Source of the DNA: Candidatus Sulfobium mesophilum
GTDB lineage: Bacteria > Nitrospirota > Thermodesulfovibrionia > Thermodesulfovibrionales > UBA6898
Reading direction: 5' to 3'
Length of the DNA: 64,000 bases
NCBI GenBank assembly: GCA_900302705.1
Contig: OUUY01000086.1
Coordinates: forward strand, 1 to 64,000
Shown here piece after piece: positions 9,064 to 16,746 of the stretch. The position numbers and the translations under genes were made by a program. Below the pieces are notes generated by a model. It saw nothing but the letters and a program-made list of their open reading frames with translations, did not search any database and was not told where the DNA came from. Each line of letters starts with the position of its first letter. Position 1 is the stretch's first letter.

Positions 9064-9618
9064 TCAGCAGAAGTTTTCCGTTATGTAGACCTTCCCGTTT
9101 TTAATAATGACACCTATGCCTTGGGACCTAAAGACAGGCTGAAGGATATTTTCCCTGTGCCCGGTGCTTTTCATCCAGCCCCTTACTGTCGAGCGGGCAA
9201 TCTCCTCAAGACTGTTCCAGTCGTAATGCGCCTTTTCGTTAACGTATATGATTGACGAGTACAGATTATTGCAAAATATGTTTTCCGCCCCTTCGCATAT
9301 GCTTTGACCAACGCGCACCCGGCAGACAAAACCTTTCTTTTTATATCGCACTAGAAAGTCCTCACCCTCGGGGTTTAGATGCGAGAAGTAATTTCTCTCG
9401 GCCATATCCTTGCTGTGGTCCCTGGCAATGGCGCAGAGCTTTTTGTCCAGTGCCAAGGGCCTGAGTCCCTCTTTTTGGCGTTCAATGTTGATCAGTTCAT
9501 GGATCCTTATCTCCAACTCTTTCGTATCTATACGCGGTCTGATATGTTCAGCTAAAGCTGGAGAAGCTATAATAAGCAGAACAGCTATTAATAAAAGGAG
9601 TATTCCTCTTTTTGGCAT
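9064..9618 (-). CDS. Secreted CAP-superfamily (SCP/PR1-like) protein
   Basis: 184 aa with an N-terminal signal peptide ending near SPALA (about residue 23). The CAP domain follows: LINIERQKEGLRPL helix, ARDHSKDMAERNYFSHLNP with the conserved His, the Glu in CEGAENIF and the GHRENIL signature near residue 155, then the G-IGV beta strand. The two His and Glu residues are the usual cavity ligands. Bacterial CAP proteins are extracellular or periplasmic; some act in sporulation or cell-wall contexts, but no function can be assigned here. Two or more Cys may form disulfides. Divergent from the next gene. Confidence 0.88.
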   Translation of the reverse strand: MPKRGILLLLIAVLLIIASPALAEHIRPRIDTKELEIRIHELINIERQKEGLRPLALDKKLCAIARDHSKDMAERNYFSHLNPEGEDFLVRYKKKGFVCRVRVGQSICEGAENIFCNNLYSSIIYVNEKAHYDWNSLEEIARSTVRGWMKSTGHRENILQPVFRSQGIGVIIKNGKVYITENFC

Positions 9619-9670
9619 AGCGTTATTATAAAATAAAAAAAGCCTCCATACGTCGAATTAAGGAGAACAT

Positions 9671-10045
9671 ATGACCGTAAAGATAAAAATCGTAGCGAAT
9701 GATATTGTGCTCGATGCGGAGCTTTTCGACACCGCCACAGCAAGATCCGTTGCTGCTTCACTTCCTGTCGAAGTGGAACCCAACGAATGGGGAGATGAGT
9801 TCTATTTCGAAATTCCTGTCAGGATGCCGCTAGATAAGACTGCAACGACAAAGGTATCGATCGGCGATATCGGCTATTGGCCGCCAGGCAACGCCCTTGC
9901 AATCTTTTTCGGTCCGACGCCGATGAGTAGGGGCCCTGAGCCGGTGCCTGCAAGTGAGGTAAATATCGTAGGGAGGATTACCGGCGACGCAACGATTCTT
10001 AGAAGGGCTAAAGGTCCCGGAGCCATAAGACTTAAGATATACTGA
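9671..10045 (+). CDS. Cyclophilin-like fold protein (TM1367/DUF369 type)
   Basis: A compact 124-aa protein matching the small cyclophilin-like family: an early strand MTVKIKIVA, ATARSVAASLPVEVEPNEWGDEFYFEIP, the GDIGYWPPGNALAIFFGPTPMS segment, and a C-terminal VNIVGRI strand. Members share the cyclophilin barrel but lack the catalytic Arg pattern of prolyl isomerases, and their role is not established. AAGGAG five bases before the ATG supports the start. No signal peptide, so cytoplasmic. Single-gene unit between a divergent CAP gene and a convergent sulfotransferase gene. Confidence 0.85.
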   Translation: MTVKIKIVANDIVLDAELFDTATARSVAASLPVEVEPNEWGDEFYFEIPVRMPLDKTATTKVSIGDIGYWPPGNALAIFFGPTPMSRGPEPVPASEVNIVGRITGDATILRRAKGPGAIRLKIY

Positions 10046-10144
10046 TCAACGGCATCGCTTTGCGCCAACGTGCATGCAAAAATCTCTGATCCGTCAGGCA
10101 GGTCACATACCGTCACACTCTTCTTTGTAAATTAATAATTTAAA

Positions 10145-10846
10145 CTAATTCGTGTACCCGAAAAACCTCATCATATCACCCGCGATCCTATCAAAATCCC
10201 TATTCATCTCATTAGACCACTCCTCCTTTGGAGGAAGATCAAAGAATGGGTTTGCGTTGACTTTTCTTACTGCGAATTCCCTCTCCTTGAGCTTTATGCC
10301 GGAAAAAAACTCGAGCCTGTTGTGGATATCTTCTTTCCCGATCTCCTCTATCTTTATGATCATCTTATTATCCGCCGGCACCTTCTTTAGTCCCTCGAGG
10401 GCCTTTCTGTTTCTGTAGACCCATATCCAGGCATTTTTCTGAAGGGCCGACATTGAATTCCAGATGGAGAAATATGGATCCTTGCGGGGAGGAACAGTCC
10501 CAACGATATCCTGCTCATGCCATTTGCGGCTCAGCGCGGATCTCACGAAATCTTTTCCGTTCCTTATCGAAAGAATGATTCTCACCGAGGGGTCAAGTAC
10601 GTATAGGGCATCAATAAAATGTATGTACAGGTTTGAAGAATCGATGAAGGTGTCATGGTCTATTCCCTGGTGAAGATCAAGCATCACCTCGATCCTTTTT
10701 TCGAGACTGTGAAATGGATCTGAAAAGGGGTCAGACTTCAGAAAATATTTATCGACAATGTAGCGCACCCTGAACTCATGGTGGCCGTGGAACATCTTAG
10801 TCAAGGTAGCCGTCCCGCACCTGCCTGTGCCGGTAATGATTAACAT
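10145..10846 (-). CDS. Sulfotransferase-family protein
   Basis: 233 aa with the two PAPS-binding landmarks of sulfotransferases: an N-terminal 5'-phosphosulfate loop GTGRCGT (residues 5-11) and, near residue 90, RIILSIRNGKDFVRSALSR, where Arg and Ser would contact the 3'-phosphate. The rest is variable, as usual for bacterial members. A PAPS-dependent sulfate transfer to a glycan, lipid or other small acceptor is inferred; P-loop kinases are the alternative reading of the first loop, but the RNP-like second motif favours sulfotransferase. It is transcribed alone. Confidence 0.75.
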   Translation of the reverse strand: MLIITGTGRCGTATLTKMFHGHHEFRVRYIVDKYFLKSDPFSDPFHSLEKRIEVMLDLHQGIDHDTFIDSSNLYIHFIDALYVLDPSVRIILSIRNGKDFVRSALSRKWHEQDIVGTVPPRKDPYFSIWNSMSALQKNAWIWVYRNRKALEGLKKVPADNKMIIKIEEIGKEDIHNRLEFFSGIKLKEREFAVRKVNANPFFDLPPKEEWSNEMNRDFDRIAGDMMRFFGYTN

Positions 10847-10868
10847 CCTTGAATGTCCCTCATATACC

Positions 10869-10898
10869 TTTGTAATCTATCAATTGATTTATTGTCAA
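10869..10898 (-). promoter_or_regulatory. Possible promoter of the sulfotransferase gene
   Basis: Minus strand TTGACA (10893-10898), 18-base spacer, TACAAA (10869-10874). The start of transcription would lie near 10862, close to the coding start at 10846. Confidence 0.45.
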
Positions 10899-10993
10899 CT
10901 TCGAAAAACTGTCACTAAATGCTTACGTGCAAGGCTACACGTTATCCTGGAGTTAATGTTAATATATGCAGATTCCAAAAGGAGAAATACTGC

Positions 10994-11650
10994 ATGGGTA
11001 AAGAGGAAGAAATTAAATCAAGACTGTTTCAGTCGATCATCCATTACGTGAGGATGAACCACGCAAAGGATATAGACAAGGCATATGAATATTTCTGGGA
11101 GGAGCAGCAACCGGACGAAATCATGAGCGGAACCGCACTCGAACTTGGCTTTCACAACTTCGAAGACTGGCTCCTTTTTGACTACAAGGCAAACGAGGAA
11201 AAAGAGAGCTTCATCGACATCTACATGAAAGATAACAGGGAATTGAAGGCGGAAGAGCGCGCGGTCCTCGAAAAGATAAAAGACGCACTGTTGAGCCTTT
11301 ATGAAGTCATGTCGGTCTCGAAGGATAAAAGGGTTCTGATCAAAGACCTCCTGATAGGAGGTGAATTCTCTCTGCGTGACAGGAACCTCACCAGAGGGCT
11401 CAAAAAAGGGGATATCTTCGCTACAAGGCTTCTAACCCTTGACGGCAATACTGTCATGAGCGGATGCGTCTATCCCTATTCCGCGGACCGGAAAAAATCA
11501 GTACTCAACAACATCGACAAACAGTTCAAACGCTATGTCAGAAATGTAAACCCCGAAGGCGCCATGAAAGACTATCTGAGGGACTACGGAGATATTTTCA
11601 ACCTCATCTGGTTGCACTTCATCCTTGACGCTGCGCAGGAGCAGGCATAA
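10994..11650 (+). CDS. Hypothetical protein, 218 aa
   Basis: I do not recognise a named family. The protein is mixed helical and charged, without signal peptide or membrane segment. Residues about 100-165 (LKAEERAVLEKIKDALLSLYEV, then a LIKDLLIGGEFSLRD stretch and KKGDIFATRLLTLDG) resemble a beta-rich module seen in hypothetical proteins that carry SEC-C metal-binding tails, but no SEC-C cysteine cluster is present. The start at 10994 follows AGGAG by nine bases; an in-frame ATG at 10919 has no site. It ends just before a strong terminator and is convergent with the ferredoxin gene. Confidence 0.7.
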   Translation: MGKEEEIKSRLFQSIIHYVRMNHAKDIDKAYEYFWEEQQPDEIMSGTALELGFHNFEDWLLFDYKANEEKESFIDIYMKDNRELKAEERAVLEKIKDALLSLYEVMSVSKDKRVLIKDLLIGGEFSLRDRNLTRGLKKGDIFATRLLTLDGNTVMSGCVYPYSADRKKSVLNNIDKQFKRYVRNVNPEGAMKDYLRDYGDIFNLIWLHFILDAAQEQA

Positions 11651-11662
11651 AGAAAAGACTGA

Positions 11663-11704
11663 AAAGGCCTGCTGCATTACACGCCTTCAGGGCAGCAGGC
11701 CTTT
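11663..11704. terminator. Bidirectional intrinsic terminator
   Basis: AAAGGCCTGCTGC (11663-11675) and GCAGCAGGCCTTT (11692-11704) form a 13-bp stem around a 16-base loop between two convergent genes. On the minus strand the stem is followed by TTTTC, on the plus strand by TTTCC, so it can stop both transcripts, best the ferredoxin one. Confidence 0.8.
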
Positions 11705-11713
11705 CCGGACTGA

Positions 11714-11905
11714 TTACTGCTCTTCCATCTTGATGCATTCGACGGGGCAGGAATCAACCGCCTCCTGGCAGTTGCAAGTCTCACAGCCTTTTGGATTTAC
11801 AACATAGGCCTTGCCGTCTTCTTTTACCTTAAAGACATCCGGACAGATTGCCTCGCAGGTGCCGCACCCCTCACAAGCCTCAAAATCAATCACTGGTATC
11901 TTCAT
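11714..11905 (-). CDS. Small 4Fe-4S ferredoxin
   Basis: A 63-aa electron carrier. Residues 11-21 give the canonical C-x2-C-x2-C-x3-C-P cluster motif (C11, C14, C17, C21), and C53-P with C57 follow near the end; extra cysteines at 41, 44 and 46 leave open a second cluster or a disulfide in the second half, as in monocluster Desulfovibrio-type ferredoxins. The protein is acidic and cytoplasmic. GGAGG lies seven bases before the ATG. It is a monocistronic unit divergent from hisC, with back-to-back promoters. Confidence 0.92.
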   Translation of the reverse strand: MKIPVIDFEACEGCGTCEAICPDVFKVKEDGKAYVVNPKGCETCNCQEAVDSCPVECIKMEEQ

Positions 11906-11941
11906 TTCTCATCCTCCATTTTTGGATAGTCTTATCATAAT

Positions 11942-11971
11942 TTTATAACAATAAGAGGCACTCCGCTACAA
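11942..11971 (-). promoter_or_regulatory. Possible ferredoxin promoter
   Basis: Minus strand TTGTAG (11966-11971), 18-base spacer, TATAAA (11942-11947). Its -35 lies only ten bases from the -35 of the divergent hisC promoter, so the two polymerases would compete or be co-regulated. Confidence 0.5.
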
Positions 11972-11981
11972 CCGGCCAACT

Positions 11982-12012
11982 TTGTTAGAAGTGTGCGCTT
12001 TTGTGATATAAT
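11982..12012 (+). promoter_or_regulatory. Extended -10 promoter placing the transcript start on the hisC ATG
   Basis: TGATATAAT at 12004-12012 is a perfect extended -10 (TGnTATAAT). TTGTTA at 11982-11987 is a fair -35 with a 19-base spacer. The -10 ends seven bases before ATG at 12020, where transcription would be expected to begin, and no Shine-Dalgarno sequence lies in between. Confidence 0.65.
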
Positions 12013-12019
12013 GCTCGCG

Positions 12020-13051
12020 ATGAATATTAAAAAACTGGTAAAAAAGGAAGTCTCCGGTCTTCAGGCGTATAACGCAAAGGAACTGCCTTGCAGGATAAAG
12101 CTCGATGCCAACGAAAGCCCTTACGGCTTCAGCGCAGCGCTGAAGGCAGTCGGCGGACTGAAGACAAACAGATATCCTGACCCTGAAGCCAAGACATTGA
12201 AGGGTCTTTTGGCTAAGGACCTCAGGGTAGGAAAGGACTCAATCCTCCAGGGAAACGGCTCGGACGAGCTCATCTACTATCTTATCGCAACATTTGGAGG
12301 GCCTGTCCTCTATCCTGTGCCGACTTTTTCGATGTACGGCATTATAGCTCAGGCGCTCGGCGAAAAAAGAATCGCAATACCGCTCAACGGCGAGTTCGAT
12401 CTTGATCTTCGAAACATCCTCTCTGAGGTCAAAAGCGAGCAGCCCAAGCTTATCTTCCTCAGCAGCCCCAACAACCCCACCGGCAACTGCTTTTCTTCAG
12501 AAAAGATGTTGAAGATCATTGAGAATTCAGGATGCATAGTCGTAGTTGACGAGGCTTATCAGCCTTTTGCGAGTGAGAGAGGCTTCCTGCCTCTTTTAAA
12601 GGACTACCAAAATCTTGTTATCATGAGGACATTGAGCAAGATCGGCCTTGCGGCTCTCAGGACAGGCTTTCTTATTGCTGATCCATTAATTGTAAATGAG
12701 GTCAACAAGGTCAGGCTACCGTTCAATGTTAATTCACTCTCGCAGGCAGTTGCGATTGCAGCTCTCAGGGAAAAGAAAGAACTGAAATCTTTTATCGGCC
12801 AGATCGTTTCCGAAAGAAGAAGGCTTTTTAAGGAGATGGCAAAGATAAATGGCATACGGCCCTATCCATCGGAGGCAAACTTTATTTTGTTTTCAGTCAA
12901 CGATCCTAAGAAGGCATATGCCTCCCTACTGAATAAAGGCATTCTCGTAAGGAACATGGGAGACGCAGTCAGGGGATGCCTGAGGGTCACCGTCGGCAAA
13001 CCCGGTGAAAATACGGCCTTTTTGAGGGCCCTGAAGGAAATCAGGTTTTGA
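12020..13051 (+). CDS. hisC: Histidinol-phosphate aminotransferase
   Basis: PLP-dependent fold-type I aminotransferase converting imidazole acetol phosphate to histidinol phosphate. About 343 aa. Typical landmarks are [10 protein letters not shown] near the start, [27 protein letters not shown], and the PLP lysine in [16 protein letters not shown] near residue 205. hisB follows 34 bases downstream, which favours HisC over the similar CobD-type decarboxylases. Three in-frame ATGs exist (11993 is an upstream reading, 12011, 12020); 12020 is chosen because the -10 hexamer overlaps 12011. The mRNA is probably leaderless. Confidence 0.9.
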   Translation: MNIKKLVKKEVSGLQAYNAKELPCRIKLDANESPYGFSAALKAVGGLKTNRYPDPEAKTLKGLLAKDLRVGKDSILQGNGSDELIYYLIATFGGPVLYPVPTFSMYGIIAQALGEKRIAIPLNGEFDLDLRNILSEVKSEQPKLIFLSSPNNPTGNCFSSEKMLKIIENSGCIVVVDEAYQPFASERGFLPLLKDYQNLVIMRTLSKIGLAALRTGFLIADPLIVNEVNKVRLPFNVNSLSQAVAIAALREKKELKSFIGQIVSERRRLFKEMAKINGIRPYPSEANFILFSVNDPKKAYASLLNKGILVRNMGDAVRGCLRVTVGKPGENTAFLRALKEIRF

Positions 13052-13085
13052 TGTTCACTGCGTCAGAAGGGGGGCTAAGGCTAAC

Positions 13086-13673
13086 ATGAGGAAGACCTCG
13101 GTTGAAAGAAAGACTAAAGAGACAAACATAAGGATAGAGATAAACCTCGACGGCACAGGAAGGTACGCGATAGATACCTCCGTCCCCTTCCTCGATCATA
13201 TGCTTTCCCTTATGTCCAAGCACGGTCTTTTTGACCTGAAGATCAAGGCAAAGGGCGATATCGAGATAGATAACCACCACACCGTCGAAGATACAGGGAT
13301 AGTACTTGGCAAGGCGTTTAAGCAGGCCCTGGGGGATATGAGGGGAATACGCCGGTATGGTCAGGCTTCTGTCCCGATGGACGAGTCACTCGCTTCGGTA
13401 AGCCTGGACATCAGCGGCAGACCATATCTTGTCTATAAGGTCGAGTTTCCAAAAAAAGGCAAGCTAAAGGATTTCGACCCTGACCTGATTGAAGATTTTT
13501 TGCGGGCCTTTATCGGCCATTCGGGAGCTACTCTTCACGTCTCGGTACCTTATGGCAGAAATACCCACCATATCATAGAGGCAGTTTTTAAGGCGCTGGG
13601 CAGGGCATTGAGGCAGGCGGTTGAAATCGATCCCCGTGTAAAAGGCGTGCCGTCGACAAAAGGGAAGTTATAA
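13086..13673 (+). CDS. hisB: Imidazoleglycerol-phosphate dehydratase
   Basis: Sixth step of histidine synthesis, in the monofunctional form (195 aa, no phosphatase domain). The manganese-binding repeats are intact: [13 protein letters not shown] and [14 protein letters not shown] in the first half, and GHSGATLHV with [18 protein letters not shown] in the second. It overlaps no neighbour; it follows hisC and precedes the HAD phosphatase gene by 44 bases. A separate histidinol-phosphatase is therefore needed; the downstream HAD protein is a candidate only by position. Confidence 0.95.
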   Translation: MRKTSVERKTKETNIRIEINLDGTGRYAIDTSVPFLDHMLSLMSKHGLFDLKIKAKGDIEIDNHHTVEDTGIVLGKAFKQALGDMRGIRRYGQASVPMDESLASVSLDISGRPYLVYKVEFPKKGKLKDFDPDLIEDFLRAFIGHSGATLHVSVPYGRNTHHIIEAVFKALGRALRQAVEIDPRVKGVPSTKGKL

Positions 13674-13717
13674 CTTCGCGCCCCGCGCCTGCTTCACCTT
13701 CGTAGGTAAAATATGCA

Positions 13718-14398
13718 ATGTCAAAAATGAAGGTACCGCTGGATGACATCAAATACGTCCTTCTGGATATGGATGGAACCCTGCTCGACAAATACTTCGA
13801 CGATTATTTCTGGGAACACCTGCTGCCTGAAAAATATGCCGAGAAAAAAAATGTCACCTTCGGCAGGGCGAAGGAAGAACTTCTCGCAAGGTACAAGACC
13901 CACGAGGGCACTCTAAACTGGACCGACATAGATTTCTGGTCCGGAGAGGTTGACATCGACATCCCCGCCCTTAAAGAGCAGATCAAACATCTTATAGAGG
14001 TGCACCCTCATGTGGAGGATTTCCTTATGATGCTGAAACAGCGCAGGAAAAAGGTCTTTCTTGTAACAAACGCCCACTATAAGGTCCTTGATATCAAACT
14101 GAAGAAGACAAGGATAGGAAAGTATTTCGATGCTACCGTGACCGCCTTTGAGCTGGGATATCCTAAGGAGATGCGGGAGTTCTGGGAAAAAGCCGAAAAA
14201 ATGCTCGGCTTCAGAAAAGAAAGGTCTCTCTTTATAGACGACACCAAGGCGGTGCTGCTGGCGGCAAAAAAATTCGGGATAAAATACATACTTTATAAGT
14301 CGATATCCAGTTCCAAGGCCGAAAAAGGCAGTTCGGAAGAGTTCCAGTCGCTTGACGACTTCAGGGAACTCATGCCGCAGCGTCAAAAAGGGGTATAA
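13718..14398 (+). CDS. HAD-superfamily phosphatase, YrfG (GMP/IMP nucleotidase)-like
   Basis: 226 aa with all HAD motifs: nucleophile DMDGTLLD near residues 17-24, VTNA (motif II), the Lys in GYPKE (motif III) and FIDDT (motif IV). The insert between motifs I and II, with FDDYFWEHLLPEKYA and GTLNWTDIDFWS, matches E. coli YrfG closely, a protein reported to dephosphorylate GMP and IMP. Its position directly after hisB raises the alternative of a histidinol-phosphatase. Cytoplasmic. The lipoprotein gene begins six bases after its stop. Confidence 0.8.
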   Translation: MSKMKVPLDDIKYVLLDMDGTLLDKYFDDYFWEHLLPEKYAEKKNVTFGRAKEELLARYKTHEGTLNWTDIDFWSGEVDIDIPALKEQIKHLIEVHPHVEDFLMMLKQRRKKVFLVTNAHYKVLDIKLKKTRIGKYFDATVTAFELGYPKEMREFWEKAEKMLGFRKERSLFIDDTKAVLLAAKKFGIKYILYKSISSSKAEKGSSEEFQSLDDFRELMPQRQKGV

Positions 14399-14404
14399 TA
14401 GATT

Positions 14405-14932
14405 ATGGGCGTTAAGAAGTTAAGGAACATATTTTTTATAGTGGCGACAGCACTGGCATTGCTGGCAAGTTCTTGCTCTTTGGGCAATCGTCTGGAGATG
14501 AAAACAGCCTCCGTCAGCGACCTGACCGGAAACTTTAACGTAATCTTTTATGGCTGTAACTATAACAATGACTTTGAGACAGTTGCCATACTCGCCAAAG
14601 AAGACAGCCCATATCCCTTTGAGCCCTATGCGCCTGATTTTAATTATCGGGTAGTCAAAGGGATTCCGGCCAATGAGGCCCTTAGGGAGGCCGGCGACTT
14701 TGTCGACTGTCACAGCTCATTTCATAAGCCACTGCTTAGTAAACTTGTCGATGCGAAGGGAGAAACACTCGGGTTTGAGGTGAGGCCCCTCTATCATCCG
14801 TTCACATTGGGCTTTGATGATGCTCTCAATATAGATTACAGGATCAAAGACGGCAAGGTAGTTGTCAAGATAAGACTTTTGCCTACCGTAGAAAGAATGC
14901 TTAGTGACGGCGGAAGCAGGGACAAAGACTGA
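14405..14932 (+). CDS. Predicted lipoprotein of unknown function
   Basis: 175 aa with a lipoprotein signal: charged start, hydrophobic core and a cysteine at residue 24 in LASSC. The mature part (YGCNYNNDFETVAILAKED, then a Pro/Tyr-rich segment) has two further cysteines and no family I recognise. It begins six bases after the HAD gene and so probably belongs to the same transcript. Membrane-anchored in the periplasm by inference. Confidence 0.75.
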   Translation: MGVKKLRNIFFIVATALALLASSCSLGNRLEMKTASVSDLTGNFNVIFYGCNYNNDFETVAILAKEDSPYPFEPYAPDFNYRVVKGIPANEALREAGDFVDCHSSFHKPLLSKLVDAKGETLGFEVRPLYHPFTLGFDDALNIDYRIKDGKVVVKIRLLPTVERMLSDGGSRDKD

Positions 14933-15106
14933 CGTAGAAGTCTTTTCTAACATCTGGCGGCCTTCATCTGGACACAGAAGGTTTATATCTGGTATTTTAT
15001 GAAAATGGAACGGGGAAAAACCCTTTTCGATGACAACGCTCACAAAGAAGAATCCGAAGGGAAAATAAGGAAAGATTCTTCAAAAATATACAGGGAGGTC
15101 CAGCCA

Positions 15107-15325
15107 TTGGATAGACTTAAAAATCTGGAGGAAAAGATCACCTCGGCGGTAGAGCGGGTTAAGGCATTGAAAGAAGAAAAAAACGATCTCGAAAAAAAGA
15201 TAAAAAGGCTCGAGGCTCTCCTCGATGAAAAGACGCAGGAACTGGAATCATTGAAATCGGAGAAAGGCTCAATCGCCGTTCAGCTGGAAGAACTGCTGCA
15301 CGAACTCGAAGCAACAGAGATCTGA
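15107..15325 (+). CDS. zapB: ZapB-like coiled-coil cell division protein
   Basis: A 72-aa protein that is one continuous coiled coil with heptad Leu/Ile and Glu/Lys, as in ZapB, which stabilises the Z ring through ZapA. The start is placed at TTG 15107, eight bases after GGAGG, giving the usual ZapB length and opening MDRLKNLEEKI; an in-frame ATG at 14999 would add 36 low-complexity residues and has no site. zapA follows six bases after the stop, which is the context that supports the name. Confidence 0.75.
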   Translation: MDRLKNLEEKITSAVERVKALKEEKNDLEKKIKRLEALLDEKTQELESLKSEKGSIAVQLEELLHELEATEI

Positions 15326-15331
15326 GGGAAA

Positions 15332-15598
15332 ATGGGGAGCACCGAAGTAACCATATTGGGTCAGAAATATACAATTAAGGGAGACGCATCTGAAGACCAT
15401 ATCAGAGGGCTGGCTTCCTTCGTAGATGAAAAGCTTAAAGAGGTCTATAACTCCTCGCCGGGTATTTCACCGCTTAAGGCTGCAATCCTGGCTTCTCTGA
15501 ACATAGCCGATGAATTGCACAAGTTAAAAGAAGCCCAGGAAGACATAACCAAGAATATAGAAGAAAGGGCCAACGCCCTTACCGGCCTCTTCGACTAG
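15332..15598 (+). CDS. zapA: Cell division protein ZapA
   Basis: 88-aa FtsZ-binding protein that bundles protofilaments at midcell. The N-terminal STEVTILGQKYTIKGDASEDHIRGLASFVDEKL is the ZapA dimer head with the GQ-Y-x-I pattern, and the following Ala/Leu-rich helix (LKAAILASLNIADELHKL) is the coiled-coil tail. Coupled to the upstream zapB-like gene. Its TAG stop shares the palindrome CTAG with the stop of the convergent cytochrome gene, a four-base overlap. No room exists for the 6S RNA gene that often follows zapA. Confidence 0.9.
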   Translation: MGSTEVTILGQKYTIKGDASEDHIRGLASFVDEKLKEVYNSSPGISPLKAAILASLNIADELHKLKEAQEDITKNIEERANALTGLFD

Positions 15599-16500
15599 GA
15601 CAGAGCGGCAGGGCGACCTCCTGTATCATGACGGCATTCATCAGGTGACCGTGTGTCTTTGCCCTGTCTCTTCTTTTCATGTTCCTCGTCGCCAAATATC
15701 TTTTCAACGTTTTCGAGCTTAACATTTCCGTGATCTACAAGATCATGGCAGAAGAAACAGGATATCTGTTTTTTGGTGACGTGCTGCCTGTGTATGAATT
15801 CTGAGTCCTTAAATTTTTCAGTCCTGTCGACGTGACAGAAAAAACACTTCTCTTTCGGAACAGTTCCTTCGCCAATTTTCACCGATGTATGGCAGTCGAT
15901 GCATAAATAGCCCTTCGCTAGAGGTTTGCTGTGATTGTGGGAGACCCCTTTATACTGAACGCTTGCCTTTAGCTCATTATGACAAACTGTGCACCTTTTC
16001 TTGTGTTCGGAAGTGTCGCTGACGTTAAGATGACAGAGGAAACAGACGTTCACAGAGACCTTCATGTGTTCCCCCTGGACAATATCGGAATGGCAGCTGC
16101 GGCAGTGGAGATTTATTCCCCTTCGATGCTGCGTGAAATGCGGTTTGTGATCAAAGACGATCTTCCATCTGGTGAAATTCACTTTCGATTCAATCAGTCT
16201 CATTTCATGGCATCCTGTCTGCAGGCATTTGGAATCAGGCACATTCGTAAGAGGTCTTGGGTTATAAGTGCCGGCAATAAAGCGGAGTTGTCCTGAAAAT
16301 GCGTTCAATGGGCCGTACTCATGACACTTCAGGCAGGGAACCATCTTATGCGTCGACCTTTCCCATTTATTGTAATAGGGATTTATGAAATGGCAGGCCT
16401 TACAAATGGCCGGCTGGGCAATCATAACTTCCTTAGCAAAATAATATGTAACGAGTGAGAGAATAATCAGAAGGCTTAAAAATATCGCGGTAATTTTCAT
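15595..16500 (-). CDS. Membrane-anchored multiheme cytochrome c, NapC/NrfH-like N-terminus
   Basis: 301 aa. One N-terminal transmembrane helix (residues about 4-22) anchors a periplasmic domain with nine heme-binding motifs: eight CxxCH (starting CKACH, CLKCH and ending with two CFFCH) and one CX4CH in KCLQTGCHE. The start resembles NapC/NirT/NrfH quinol dehydrogenases, and the tail resembles cytochrome c7-type repeats. A role moving electrons from the quinol pool to a periplasmic acceptor is inferred. The last residues (DECRHDTGG) look like a decayed tenth motif lacking the first Cys. No partner oxidoreductase is adjacent. Confidence 0.85.
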   Translation of the reverse strand: MKITAIFLSLLIILSLVTYYFAKEVMIAQPAICKACHFINPYYNKWERSTHKMVPCLKCHEYGPLNAFSGQLRFIAGTYNPRPLTNVPDSKCLQTGCHEMRLIESKVNFTRWKIVFDHKPHFTQHRRGINLHCRSCHSDIVQGEHMKVSVNVCFLCHLNVSDTSEHKKRCTVCHNELKASVQYKGVSHNHSKPLAKGYLCIDCHTSVKIGEGTVPKEKCFFCHVDRTEKFKDSEFIHRQHVTKKQISCFFCHDLVDHGNVKLENVEKIFGDEEHEKKRQGKDTRSPDECRHDTGGRPAALS

Positions 16501-16632
16501 TGCTGGCGACCTATTCGGGCCATTTATTATAATACATAAAAGGTTCTATTTTTGAACTGACAAGTGACAAACAGGTATTTCACCGGAAAAATTATTAAAA
16601 ATCAAATGGTTCTTTTTTTCTTTTTTTTTGCC

Positions 16633-16661
16633 TTGACATGCACAATATATTGTGGTTAAAT
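16633..16661 (+). promoter_or_regulatory. nrdJ promoter
   Basis: TTGACA (16633-16638), 17-base spacer, TTAAAT (16656-16661). Transcription would begin near 16668, giving a leader of roughly 80 bases. The first NrdR box fills the spacer. Confidence 0.75.
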
Positions 16662-16686
16662 TTTCTAGTCTATACAATTTGTTGTA
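16641..16686 (+). promoter_or_regulatory. Two NrdR boxes over the nrdJ promoter
   Basis: Box 1, CACAATATATTGTG (16641-16654), is a perfect palindrome lying between -35 and -10. Box 2, TACAATTTGTTGTA (16673-16686), is a near-palindrome at the transcription start. Their centres are 32 bases apart, three helical turns, which is the hallmark spacing of sites for NrdR, the ATP/dATP-sensing repressor of ribonucleotide reductase genes. Binding would block the promoter. Confidence 0.85.
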
Positions 16687-16746
16687 ATTCATTCGTCTAC
16701 TTTATTAGTTAATAATAAAATATTATAAATAAGATCGGGGGTAAAA

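Noticed and set aside
12020-13051. hisC as CobD-type threonine-phosphate decarboxylase
   Set aside because: hisB follows directly and the sequence lacks cobalamin-locus neighbours.
15595-15660. Tenth heme motif at the cytochrome C-terminus
   Set aside because: DECRHD has only one cysteine; counted as decayed at best.
15599-15700. 6S RNA gene after zapA
   Set aside because: The convergent cytochrome gene starts within the zapA stop, leaving no room.
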